Positions 1 through 9,249 of a stretch of DNA of 37,920 nucleotides are shown here, one piece after another. Both the position numbers and the translations under genes were made by a program. Under the pieces are notes generated by a model. That model saw only the letters and a program-made list of their open reading frames with translations. It was not told the origin of the DNA and made no database searches. The stretch comes from Acidimicrobiia bacterium (lineage in GTDB: Bacteria > Actinomycetota > Acidimicrobiia > IMCC26256 > JAENVU01). The first letter of the stretch is position 1; each line of letters opens with the position of its first letter. The DNA lies in assembly GCA_009694415.1 (NCBI GenBank), contig SHUZ01000006.1, forward strand, positions 1-37,920, read 5' to 3'.

Positions 1-1916
1 TTGCCGCTCCAATAAGGAGCCCCACTAACTGTGGGCGGCGCTGAGCCATCGCCCACACGAAACGGGTGCAATCCTCCCCACCCGTCAAGCACGTAGCCAC
101 CGGTGCCATTCGGAAGCAACGCCACACCTCGCACGATGTCCCAGCCGGGCCAATACGGAGCACTCGTCACCGGCGACGGGAGTGAGCTTCCTGCGGTGGC
201 GAACGGGTGCAACCCACCCCATCCGTCAACTATGTAACCGCCCGTATGGTCCAGCTTCAGCGTCGCACCGCGTGCGATATCCCAATCGCGCCAGTACGGA
301 CCACGCGTCACCGGCGGGGCACTCACACCATTAGTGGCGAACGGGTGCATCCCACCCCATCCGTCGAGTGTGTACCCACCACCTTCGTACGTCTGCACAT
401 TCAGATGGACCCACCGCGCCTCGGAAGGCACGCCGTTCACGTCTACAAGGAACATCATGTACCAACCCGGTGGAGCCAAGTTCGGCTCATTCGGAACCGT
501 CACAGTGACCCCATCGGATGTAGCGCTGAATGGCAGATCAACCAATCTCTGGTTTGGATCACTTGAATGCGTGATGGCAGCCGGAAGCACCAACACCGCA
601 GACTCAATAGGCGCCGCCTGCGTGCTGCCTACAGAAAATGTTTCGCCGTAATGGATCTCCGTGGGACTGCTGTCAATGGACGGACGTTCTTGACCCGTCT
701 GAAGATATCCAGGCCTAAATATCTCGATACGCATCTCAAACTCGTCCAACGGATTCCCACCAAATGTTGCGACCCTTCCGTCCGGCAGCAAAAGACTGGA
801 CGAGTGGTATGCCCTGGGCACGGTGGGCGGGGCGACCGTCTCCCAAATATTCGTCTTGGGATCAAAGATCTGTGTTGTTAGTGCCGGGTGGTTCCCATTC
901 TTGACTGTCGTCAAAGACCCGCCGGTTTGCAGCACCGTCTGATCCGGCAAGATCGTCGCGTTTACGTACATCTTTGGGTAATCAAGCAACGGACCAGCAG
1001 TGAAGGTTGGATTCTCCTTACTCAAGTCCACGATCGCGGTCGTTGGGACCGCCCAAACCGGCGCTTCTTGCCGCCCGCCGCCAATGACCATGACCTTCTG
1101 ATCTTGGGCAGGCGGCAACAGCAGACTCGCGCCCTGATCGCGCCGGTCCGCGTCGGTCAATCCTGCAACATGCTGGAACCCGTTGGAGCGCGTGTTCCAA
1201 ATTCCAGCCGGTGCATCTTCGGCGTTGCTCCCGAACGTGTTCACCCCCGAATAAAAGAGACGGCCATCGCGCATTAGGTGCAGTGCTGGATACATCGGCA
1301 TCCGCCTGAACGCTGACGGTGGAGTTGTCAGTTCGGTCCAGCGTTGTGTGACTCCATCAAAGAGTTGCCAGTCCTTGGTGAGGACTCCAGATTCATCGAG
1401 CCCACCGACCACAAGGATGCGTCCATCGCCCATCTCAGTGAGCGTCGGATACCAACGCGCAATTGTTTGATCTGCAACCTTTTCGTAACTGCGACTCGTC
1501 GGGTCGAAGACATACGATTCCTTAGATCCCGCGTTCCGGTTCTGAGTCGCCTCGCTCGGGTAAGCGGTGGTACCGCCCGCTACAAGAAGGCGTCCGTCGG
1601 GAAGGAACGCGTGGCCAGCACAGAACGCGTCCCATGGCGTATCTACCCCCTCGAACGTATCGGTAGCCGGATCCCAGATACTCGTCTCGAACGTTCCTGC
1701 CGCGAACCGTTCTTTGTTATTCCCCGAACCCGAGACCAGCAAGACCTTGCCGTTTTTCAGCAACGCCGTATGGACAGCACGCACCGGCGACGGGTGGGCT
1801 GTTACCTGCCACGATCCCTGCTCAGCGACATCGGTATCAGCGGCTGCGACATATCCGTACGACACGAACGAGGCCACTCCCACCGTGGCAACCAAGACCG
1901 CGAACCTCGCGCGCAC
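1..1916 (-). CDS. Secreted galactose oxidase/glyoxal oxidase-like kelch protein with DUF1929-type C-terminal domain, followed by 'GGYxxDGWGGLHPF' repeats; partial, runs off left edge
   Basis: Manual translation of the minus strand from GTG at 1916 (MRARFAVLVATVGVASFVSYGYVAAADTDVAEQGSWQVTAHPSPVRAVHTALLKNGKVLLVSGSG...; AGHAFLPDGRLLVAGGT; MGDGRILVVGGLDESG; VTVTVPNEPNLAPPGWYMMFLVDVNGVPSEARWVHLNV). Sampled segments are in one frame (1916-311 is divisible by 3). A purine-rich GGAGGGAGG motif lies just upstream. Absent from the supplied ORF track, probably because there is no stop inside the window. Confidence 0.88.
   Translation of the reverse strand, partial: MRARFAVLVATVGVASFVSYGYVAAADTDVAEQGSWQVTAHPSPVRAVHTALLKNGKVLLVSGSGNNKERFAAGTFETSIWDPATDTFEGVDTPWDAFCAGHAFLPDGRLLVAGGTTAYPSEATQNRNAGSKESYVFDPTSRSYEKVADQTIARWYPTLTEMGDGRILVVGGLDESGVLTKDWQLFDGVTQRWTELTTPPSAFRRMPMYPALHLMRDGRLFYSGVNTFGSNAEDAPAGIWNTRSNGFQHVAGLTDADRRDQGASLLLPPAQDQKVMVIGGGRQEAPVWAVPTTAIVDLSKENPTFTAGPLLDYPKMYVNATILPDQTVLQTGGSLTTVKNGNHPALTTQIFDPKTNIWETVAPPTVPRAYHSSSLLLPDGRVATFGGNPLDEFEMRIEIFRPGYLQTGQERPSIDSSPTEIHYGETFSVGSTQAAPIESAVLVLPAAITHSSDPNQRLVDLPFSATSDGVTVTVPNEPNLAPPGWYMMFLVDVNGVPSEARWVHLNVQTYEGGGYTLDGWGGMHPFATNGVSAPPVTRGPYWRDWDIARGATLKLDHTGGYIVDGWGGLHPFATAGSSLPSPVTSAPYWPGWDIVRGVALLPNGTGGYVLDGWGGLHPFRVGDGSAPPTVSGAPYWSG
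59..385 (-). repeat. Intragenic protein repeat, ~140 bp period, motif GGYxxDGWGG(L/M)HPF
   Basis: 'aacgggtgca' recurs at about 61, 202 and 340, each in the context (minus strand) GGY..DGWGG(L/M)HPF....PYW..WDI.RG. Confidence 0.85.
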
Positions 1917-1948
1917 GCCAATTCCTCCCTCTACCGCACTAGAAATCT

Positions 1949-1965
1949 GACCGCTCACAGCGGTC
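1949..1965. promoter_or_regulatory. Short perfect inverted repeat GACCGCT-CAC-AGCGGTC upstream of the galactose-oxidase-like gene
   Basis: Read directly; 7-bp arms, 3-nt loop, 33 bp upstream of the GTG start at 1916. Confidence 0.4.
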
Positions 1966-2033
1966 GCTGTCTCGGACCAAAAGCGTAGACCTCTATTAGG
2001 CCTTTCCGCTAGACCAAATGGCCTAGAAGGGAC

Positions 2034-3068
2034 TCAACTTCGGGTGAGAATCTCGGCCATCTGGATGGCGTTCAAGGCCGCTCCCTTACGTAGGTTATCA
2101 CCAGTAATCCATAGATCCAAGGTATTTTCTCGGCTCTGATCCTCGCGCAGCCTACCCACGAGTACCGGATCAATCCCCGCGCCCTCAAGTGGACTAGGGG
2201 CACCGCTACCACCATCTACCAGCAGCACCCCGGCGGCACCATCCAACAGATCGACGGCCCGTGCCCGATTCATTACCCCACTGAACGTGACATTCACGGA
2301 CATCGCATGACCGACAAATACAGGCACCCGCACGCATGTCGCCGTCACCTTCATCGCATCGTCATGCAAGATCTTCCGACTCTCGCGAACAAGTTTCCAC
2401 TCCTCGCTCGTGTACCCGTGCTCACCGACAGACCCGGCCAACGGAATGACATTGGCTGCGATAGGTGCAGGCCACAATTCCCCTGCCACCACGAGCCCAT
2501 CGACGGTTGCAGCCCTACTTAGCTTGTCTTGGTCACCTGCGAACGCCGCTTGTTGGCGAGCAAGCTCAGCCACTCCGGCCCTACCCGCGCCCGACACGGA
2601 CTGGTACGTCGAGATAATCATTCGCTCAATGCCCGCTGCCGCGTGCAGCGGCGCGAGTGCAGTGACCAACACGATCGTCGTGCAGTTGGGGCACGACGCG
2701 ATCCCTTTCGGCAACTCGCCCAAGTCTTCTGGATTCGCTTCGGCGACAACTAATGGGACTTCGGGGTCCATCCGAAACGCCGCCGAGTTATCAACCACCA
2801 CCGCTCCCGCAGCAGCTGCAACCGGCGCCCAGACCTCAGCGATCGGATCGTCTACATCGACAATCACAAGGTCAAGACCATCGAAGCAACCATCGCGCAG
2901 AACTTCGCACCTAACTTCGTCGCCAGCGAACGGAAGCGCCCTGCCTTCGGACTTCGTTGATGCATACGCGCGCAAGCGATCTACAGGGAACGCGCGCTGT
3001 TCGAGTATTCCAAGCATCTCTTGGCCTACAAGACCAGTAGCTCCGATCACGCCAACCTGAACGCCCAT
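2034..3068 (-). CDS. asd: Aspartate-semialdehyde dehydrogenase
   Basis: VGVIGATGLVGQEMLGILEQRAFP; SCPNCTTI active-site region; STYQSVSGAGRAG; start overlaps lysC stop (TGATG). Confidence 0.95.
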   Translation of the reverse strand: MGVQVGVIGATGLVGQEMLGILEQRAFPVDRLRAYASTKSEGRALPFAGDEVRCEVLRDGCFDGLDLVIVDVDDPIAEVWAPVAAAAGAVVVDNSAAFRMDPEVPLVVAEANPEDLGELPKGIASCPNCTTIVLVTALAPLHAAAGIERMIISTYQSVSGAGRAGVAELARQQAAFAGDQDKLSRAATVDGLVVAGELWPAPIAANVIPLAGSVGEHGYTSEEWKLVRESRKILHDDAMKVTATCVRVPVFVGHAMSVNVTFSGVMNRARAVDLLDGAAGVLLVDGGSGAPSPLEGAGIDPVLVGRLREDQSRENTLDLWITGDNLRKGAALNAIQMAEILTRS

Positions 3069-4285
3069 CAGTCGCCCTTGTCCAAATCAAACGCCGAGTG
3101 CAACGCGCGAACGGCTTTCTGCACATCAATTTCTTGAATGACGCAAGAAATTCGGATTGACGAAGTGGAGATCATCTCAATATTTACGTCTTCAGCGGCA
3201 AGTACTTCGAACATCTTGGCCGCAACTCCCGGATTGGTCCTCATGCCCGCACCCACCAATGAAATCCGAGCGACTCCCTCGTCATGGGTGACACCCGAGG
3301 CTTCGATCCCAGACGACAACTTCTCGACAACCTTGAGTGCGCGACCAAGGTCTTCGCGCGGAACCGTGAACGAAATATCGGTATGACCTGCCGTAGAAAC
3401 GTTCTGCACGATCATGTCCACATTCACGGACTCATCCGCTAGCGCCCTAAACATCAATGCCGCCACACCAGGCCGATCCGGCACGTGCGCGATTGTGACC
3501 TTCGCGTCGGATTCATCGTGCGTTACTCCTGAAATAATCGCCTGTTCCATTTTGGGATCCTCCTCTAGTACCCAGGTGCCTTGCTCCCAAGTAAAACTTG
3601 ATCGCACATGCACAGCGACGGAGTAATTCCGCGCGAACTCAACTGAGCGCAGCGCGAGTACCCGACCGCCAGTGGCCGCCATCTCAAGCATCTCTTCATA
3701 ACTAACCCGTTCCAGTTTGCGCGCCTCGGGCACAAGCCTCGGGTCCGCGCTGAACACTCCGGGCACGTCCGTATAGATCTCACAAACCTGCGCGCCGAGC
3801 GAAGTTGCTAACGCAACCGCCGTGGTATCAGATCCGCCACGGCCGAGAGTCGTTATCGCCTTGTCTGTAGAGATCCCTTGGAACCCTGCAACTACTGCAA
3901 CCCCGTTACCCGCAAGTACCTCACGGATGCGGTCTCCCTTGACCTCGAGAATCTTCGCCATGCCGTGGACAGTGTCTGTAACAATTCCCGCCTGCGAACC
4001 AGTGAAGCTCACCGCGTGCACTCCCATATCGATCATCGCCATGCACAACAGCGCCATCGAAATGCGTTCGCCAGCCGTGAGCAACATATCCATTTCGCGG
4101 CCATACGCTTGTGGCGATACCTCTCGAGCGAGTCGAAGAAGTTCATCGGTGGTCTTGCCCATCGCCGAAACTACGACAACCACCTGGTCGCCCTTTTCGT
4201 GCGTCCGCACGATGTGCTCGGCAACAGCGCGAATCCGCTCCGGATCGGCGACCGAACTGCCGCCATACTTCTGAACGATCAACAT
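3068..4285 (-). CDS. lysC: Aspartate kinase
   Basis: MLIVQKYGGSSVADPERIRAVAEHIV, GRGGSDTTAVALA, C-terminal ACT domains. Start trimmed from the ORF-track 4345 to ATG at 4285. Confidence 0.95.
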   Translation of the reverse strand: MLIVQKYGGSSVADPERIRAVAEHIVRTHEKGDQVVVVVSAMGKTTDELLRLAREVSPQAYGREMDMLLTAGERISMALLCMAMIDMGVHAVSFTGSQAGIVTDTVHGMAKILEVKGDRIREVLAGNGVAVVAGFQGISTDKAITTLGRGGSDTTAVALATSLGAQVCEIYTDVPGVFSADPRLVPEARKLERVSYEEMLEMAATGGRVLALRSVEFARNYSVAVHVRSSFTWEQGTWVLEEDPKMEQAIISGVTHDESDAKVTIAHVPDRPGVAALMFRALADESVNVDMIVQNVSTAGHTDISFTVPREDLGRALKVVEKLSSGIEASGVTHDEGVARISLVGAGMRTNPGVAAKMFEVLAAEDVNIEMISTSSIRISCVIQEIDVQKAVRALHSAFDLDKGD

Positions 4286-4481
4286 GTCGTGGCAGAGACT
4301 TTCGTGCGTGGCAAACGGGCAATTATCCTGGACGTGTGGCCTCAATACAACGGCTCTACGAGGGTACCCGCGAGTGCGTCCCGAGTACGCCTTGTTTACT
4401 AAGGAAGAGAAAACAGCGGCGATGCGCCCCGCTCCCGCCTCTCTGACAGAATGCCACCTTCACAAGTTCGAGGAGGCCCGA

Positions 4482-6773
4482 GTGCCACGAGTTACTGGTA
4501 AGGCCCTGGCTGCATTGGTGACAACCGCACTCTTGGCGGCAGCGACCACACCTGCTGCCAGTGCCGCGTACCCATTACGGCAGGCTGGCGCTAGCTCATC
4601 TCCAGGCTTCGAGGTGCGCGCGAGCGTTCATCAAGTCGCAGTCATCAAGGCTCCACCAGGCAAGAGCATCATGCTCGACGCACCCGAAGGTAAAAAGAAC
4701 CAGAAGGGCACCGTCGATGAGAACGGCGGCTACCTGTTCCGTAACGTCGAAGCCGGCGACGGCTACCAAGTAGTGCTCGAGAGTGGCGGTAAGGAAAAGC
4801 GATCAAAGTCGATCGCCGTTTTGAACTCGAAGGAAAATCCGCCGCCGTCGTTCTACAAGAACCAGAAACTCAAAGCCACCAACCGCAACAAGACTTCGGG
4901 CTACGGCTACCTAAAGACACGCGACGGAACAACGCTGAGCGTGCAGGTTGTGCTTCCCGGTCCCGCAGAAGACGGCCCCTACCCAGCAGTCGTCGAGTAC
5001 TCGGGGTACGACCCTTCCAACCCAGGAACCGGTCAACCCCAGTACAAGTTGCTCGTTCCTCCGATGGGCATCGCATGGATAGGCGTAAACATTCGCGGCA
5101 CCGGTTGCTCCGGCGGCGCTTTCAATTTCTTTGAAACCCTCCAGACTCTCGACGGCTACGACGCCATCGAGACCGTCGCCGCGCAGCCGTGGTCGAATGG
5201 ACGGGTGGGAATGGTCGGAATTTCCTACGGCGGAATTAGCCAATTGTTCGTCGCGCAGACCCGGCCGCCGCACCTCGACGTAATCACTCCGCTTTCAGTC
5301 ATCGATGACACATGGCGTGGAACGTTGTACCCAGGAGGAATCTTCAACGACGGTTTTGCTCTTGGCTGGACCGAAGAACGACTCCAGCAAAACAAGTGGC
5401 CTAACCCAGATGCGCCAACGTGGGTACAGGAACGCATCGACGACGGCGACAAGACCTGCGCGGACAACATGTTGCTGCGGGGCCAAAACGTAGACCTGAT
5501 CAAGCAGATCGACGATCACCCCTACACATCGGACTTTGATGACGAGTTCCGGTACGACTTTCCAGACGGCACTGCATCACTCGCCCCTGAACACTTTGTG
5601 CACAAGATCAAGGCGCGCACCTTCATTGCCGGTTCGTGGCAGGACGAACAAACCGGTGGACACTGGGCAAATATTCTCAACCGATTCTCACCCAATACCG
5701 ATGTGAGAGTCGTAGGCCAAAACGGCGTGCATATTGAATCGCTCGATCCAGCGGTGCTCCAAGAAATGACCGAGTTCCTTCAGTTGTATCTCTCACGCGA
5801 GGTCCCGGAACTCCCACCGCTCGTAATCGGCATCGCTCCCCAGATTTGGGCAGCTATTACCGGCATCAAGGGAGTCGGCGTGTTGCCCGATCGTTTCCCA
5901 AAGGACACCACATACAAACAAGCTCTCAAGACCTTCGAGGCCGAGCCTCCGGTTGCCATCTTGTGGGAGACAGGAAACGCTCCTGGATGGGAACCAGGTG
6001 CGCCTATGAGTCGCGCCGTGACCCGTCACGCTGCATGGCCCATTCCTGGAACCCGAGCTACGCCTTGGTTCTTGCAACCAAACGGTGGACTAGCCAGTAC
6101 GCGATCTACCGAGACCGGTAACAACGAGTACCACCCTGACCCCAATGCGAGGCCACGCACCAATCTCACGTCGGGGAACGTATGGTCCGCTGACCCTCCG
6201 TACAAATGGGAACAAGTAGTAGACGGCGCGTCACTCGCCTACATAACAGAACCCCTCACCGAGAACGTAACAATGGCTGGCACTGGAAGCGTTGACCTAC
6301 GCATCTCATCGAGCACACCGGACAACGATCTACAGGTAACTCTGAGCGAGGTGCGCGAAGACGGCAGCGAACGCTACATACAGAACGGCTGGCTTCGCCT
6401 GAGCGAGCGTGCAACAAGTTCGCGCTCAACAGTGCTCAACCCGTTTCACCCAGATACCAAAGCGAGCACTCGGCCAATGCCAAAAGACAGGTTCGTCACT
6501 GCCCGCGTCGCACTATTCCCATTCGCGCATCAGTTTCGGGTGGGCACTCGGATACGCCTCACCATCGAGGCTCCTGGCGGCGACCGGCCCGAGTGGACCT
6601 TCGGAACTCCCGACACCGGAGGGTCTGACACGGTTCGCGTTGCCTACGGCGGCCCCAGGCCATCGCGTGTGGTGCTTCCAGTGATCGACTCGGGGCCCGA
6701 CTTGGGCGCTGCGCCAGCGCCATGCCCTTCGCTGCGCGCACAGCCGTGCCGCTCATACGCGACTAGCGAATAG
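4482..6773 (+). CDS. Secreted CocE/NonD family hydrolase (X-Pro dipeptidyl-peptidase S15 type)
   Basis: GTG at 4482 preceded by AGGAGG (4471-4476); signal peptide VPRVTGKALAALVTTALLAAATTPAASA; nucleophile motif GMVGISYGGISQLF; PepX_C-like C-terminus (GSVDLRISSSTPDNDLQVTLSEVREDG). Confidence 0.85.
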   Translation: MPRVTGKALAALVTTALLAAATTPAASAAYPLRQAGASSSPGFEVRASVHQVAVIKAPPGKSIMLDAPEGKKNQKGTVDENGGYLFRNVEAGDGYQVVLESGGKEKRSKSIAVLNSKENPPPSFYKNQKLKATNRNKTSGYGYLKTRDGTTLSVQVVLPGPAEDGPYPAVVEYSGYDPSNPGTGQPQYKLLVPPMGIAWIGVNIRGTGCSGGAFNFFETLQTLDGYDAIETVAAQPWSNGRVGMVGISYGGISQLFVAQTRPPHLDVITPLSVIDDTWRGTLYPGGIFNDGFALGWTEERLQQNKWPNPDAPTWVQERIDDGDKTCADNMLLRGQNVDLIKQIDDHPYTSDFDDEFRYDFPDGTASLAPEHFVHKIKARTFIAGSWQDEQTGGHWANILNRFSPNTDVRVVGQNGVHIESLDPAVLQEMTEFLQLYLSREVPELPPLVIGIAPQIWAAITGIKGVGVLPDRFPKDTTYKQALKTFEAEPPVAILWETGNAPGWEPGAPMSRAVTRHAAWPIPGTRATPWFLQPNGGLASTRSTETGNNEYHPDPNARPRTNLTSGNVWSADPPYKWEQVVDGASLAYITEPLTENVTMAGTGSVDLRISSSTPDNDLQVTLSEVREDGSERYIQNGWLRLSERATSSRSTVLNPFHPDTKASTRPMPKDRFVTARVALFPFAHQFRVGTRIRLTIEAPGGDRPEWTFGTPDTGGSDTVRVAYGGPRPSRVVLPVIDSGPDLGAAPAPCPSLRAQPCRSYATSE

Positions 6774-6784
6774 GATTCGCATCC

Positions 6785-7549
6785 GTGTCCAAGGCAGACA
6801 AGAGAGAGCGCCAGCGAGAAAACCGAGATCGAGCACGCGAAGAACGCGCTCGATTGATGAAGCGCGACAAAGTGAAGCGAAGCATCATCCGCTTATTGGT
6901 GATGCTTCTGATTGTTGGAGTTGCTTACGGCGCCTTCACTTTCTTTACGAGTAACGACGACTCGGCAGACAACGAGGCAGCCGGCAAGTGTTCCTCTACA
7001 ACGCCAACGACTACGGCAAAGAACACCGAGCAACAAATACCGCCGATGACCGTTGATCCAGCCAAGAAATACAGCGCCACCATGGTTACCAGCTGTGGAA
7101 CAATCGAAATCGCGCTCGATGCCAAGGCGGCACCGCAATCCGTTAACGCTTTCGTTGCATTGTCACGCGAGGGTTTCTATGACGGCACGCTGTTTCACCG
7201 CATCGTGAAGGACTTCGTAGACCAAGGTGGCGATCCTTCCGGTGACGGAACCGGAGGACCGGGTTTCGTACTCCCAGATGAACCTCCTGCGGATGGCTAC
7301 AAGGTCGGGTCGGTCGCGTTGGCTAACTCTGGGACAGGCACTTCCGGGTCTCAGTTCTTCATCGCCACGAGCAAGACGGGCGCAGAAAAGCTCGGCACTG
7401 GTGGCCCGCCATACAAGTACTCGATCCTCGGCCAGGTCACCAACGGAATGGACGTAGTTGAGTTGATCAACTCATTCGGCACAGTCGGAGAAGCCGGAAC
7501 TCCAACTAAGAAGATCTACACGACGAAAGTGACCATCACCGAAAGTTGA
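6785..7549 (+). CDS. Membrane-anchored cyclophilin-type peptidyl-prolyl cis-trans isomerase
   Basis: N-terminal charged coil plus TM segment; FHRIVKDFVDQGGDPSGDGTGGPG, GSQFFIATSKT. Confidence 0.92.
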   Translation: MSKADKRERQRENRDRAREERARLMKRDKVKRSIIRLLVMLLIVGVAYGAFTFFTSNDDSADNEAAGKCSSTTPTTTAKNTEQQIPPMTVDPAKKYSATMVTSCGTIEIALDAKAAPQSVNAFVALSREGFYDGTLFHRIVKDFVDQGGDPSGDGTGGPGFVLPDEPPADGYKVGSVALANSGTGTSGSQFFIATSKTGAEKLGTGGPPYKYSILGQVTNGMDVVELINSFGTVGEAGTPTKKIYTTKVTITES

Positions 7550-7560
7550 TGGCGGTCGCC

Positions 7561-8259
7561 CTAAGGAAGGGGCAATCCAGAACTTCCATCTTTGTACAGG
7601 ACGTCTTTCCCTTGTTCATAGACGGTCACTGAGCCGGTTCCATAAACACTCCAAACGGCACTTGGACCTCTAACCAACGCGGTTGAATCGTCGATTCCTA
7701 CGAGCGTCGTTCCACTCGGCAACAAAGTGTGGGGGCGCGCCTTCGACTCTGCAGATAGCCGGTTGTAGTGCGGGTCGACAGCAACTCCTTCAACGACTCC
7801 TAGCCCCACCGTGTATGCACCCCCGCGTCTATCGACCATGGGATCGCACAACACCATCGCGGATTCACCAGATGCGGCGAGCACGCCACCCGAACGAAAC
7901 ACCGCGAGTAACGCTTCTTCTAACGCTCCGCTAGCGATCACGGACCGCAAGTGAAGCGACGATCCGTCTGGGAGATAGACGAAGTTCGCGTTCGATACCG
8001 CCTTCACGATCTCGGGTGCATCGGCGTCACGCCGGTTTATAACATTCAAGGTGCGCACCGTGGCCCCGAGGGATGAGAAATATAAATCAGCGCGAGGACC
8101 GACCAGCTCTGGGTGCTCGAACGCCTTAGGGGTCGTGAGCACCACGACCTCGGTCCCCCCGCTAGCCGCGAGCAATTCAGCGTCTAACTGCCGGGTTTCA
8201 TCACTCCACTCCTCGCCGCCTAGGAGTGCAAGCGTGCCATGAACCTGTTCTCTAGTCAT
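7561..8259 (-). CDS. Peptidase S51/cyanophycinase-like (type 1 glutamine amidotransferase-like) protein
   Basis: LALLGGEEW..., VYLPDGSSLHLRSVI, GGVLAASGESAMVLCDPMVDRRGGAYTVGLGVVEGVAVDPHYN, similar in layout to S51 family. Confidence 0.65.
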   Translation of the reverse strand: MTREQVHGTLALLGGEEWSDETRQLDAELLAASGGTEVVVLTTPKAFEHPELVGPRADLYFSSLGATVRTLNVINRRDADAPEIVKAVSNANFVYLPDGSSLHLRSVIASGALEEALLAVFRSGGVLAASGESAMVLCDPMVDRRGGAYTVGLGVVEGVAVDPHYNRLSAESKARPHTLLPSGTTLVGIDDSTALVRGPSAVWSVYGTGSVTVYEQGKDVLYKDGSSGLPLP

Positions 8260-8378
8260 TGGGTCTGCACACTATCGACAGTTGTTGGTCAAGCGGGACG
8301 GCAGCAGATCTTCTCGCATGGCGCAGCACTCCTACCCATCAGTAACCTTCGTTTCAACTGCATGGAAGGGGAAACAAA

Positions 8379-9233
8379 ATGACTGTAAAGCGCTTAGGCG
8401 TAGTGGGTTCGGGGATCATGGGATCCGGCATTGCCGAGTGTGCGGCAAAGGGTGGGATCGAAGTGATCCTCCGCAGCCGCCAACAGAGCTCTGCCGACAA
8501 GATGGTGGAGAACCTCGAACGCTCGCTCGCGAAGCAAGTCGACCGAGGCAAGCTCGAAGATTCAGAGCGCGTCGCCATTCTCGGTCGCGTCACCGCTGTT
8601 GCCGACCTTGCTGCGCTCGCCGACTGTGACCTCGTTCTCGAATGCGTTCTCGAAGACCTGCCGACGAAGAAACTCCTCTTCAAAGAATTAGATGGAATCG
8701 TCAAGGAGGACGCGATCCTCGCAACCAATACTTCGACACTTCCCGTAGTGGAAATGGCCATGGAAACTGGCCGCCCAGAACTCGTATGCGGTATTCACTT
8801 CTTCAATCCGGCTCCGATGATGTCGCTCGTAGAAGTAGTTCGTGCGATCACTACCTCCGACGACACAATCACTGAAGCACGAGAATTCGCAACGGTGTGC
8901 GGTAAGAACCCTGTCGACGTACGCGACCAGGCGGGCTTCATCGTCAACGCGCTGTTGTTCCCATACCTCAACAACGCAGTGCGACTTCTCGATGCAGGCG
9001 TGGCTAACAGGGACGACATCGATGCCGCCATGAAGGGAGGGTGCAACTTCCCGATGGGCCCCCTCGCACTCCTCGATCTGGTCGGCCTCGACACGAGTCT
9101 GGCCATTCTCGAAGCGCTCTACACCGAGTTCAAAGACTCGAATTACGCGCCTGCTCCGATGCTCCGTCGCATGGTTAGCGCCGAGCGCCTGGGCCGTAAG
9201 AGCGGAGTCGGCTTCTACGACTACCGCAAGTAG
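8379..9233 (+). CDS. 3-hydroxybutyryl-CoA dehydrogenase
   Basis: LGVVGSGIMGSGIAECAAKGG; ATNTSTLPV; GIHFFNPAPMM; GRKSGVGFYDYRK. Confidence 0.93.
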   Translation: MTVKRLGVVGSGIMGSGIAECAAKGGIEVILRSRQQSSADKMVENLERSLAKQVDRGKLEDSERVAILGRVTAVADLAALADCDLVLECVLEDLPTKKLLFKELDGIVKEDAILATNTSTLPVVEMAMETGRPELVCGIHFFNPAPMMSLVEVVRAITTSDDTITEAREFATVCGKNPVDVRDQAGFIVNALLFPYLNNAVRLLDAGVANRDDIDAAMKGGCNFPMGPLALLDLVGLDTSLAILEALYTEFKDSNYAPAPMLRRMVSAERLGRKSGVGFYDYRK

Positions 9234-9249
9234 TAGCGAACCGGCGAGA

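Noticed and set aside
207-1988. Plus-strand ORFs at 207, 334, 567, 888, 1344 and 1567
   Set aside because: Antisense shadow ORFs of the minus-strand galactose-oxidase-like gene; compositionally odd and without recognisable motifs.
1985-2033. TAGGCC...GGCCTA inverted repeat after asd as a terminator
   Set aside because: Only 6-bp arms with a 17-nt loop and no U-tract; too weak to call.
2410-3060. 216-aa plus-strand ORF opposite asd (and similar long ORFs opposite accD, dnaX, copA)
   Set aside because: Typical high-GC antisense ORFs; the opposite strand carries strongly recognisable enzymes.
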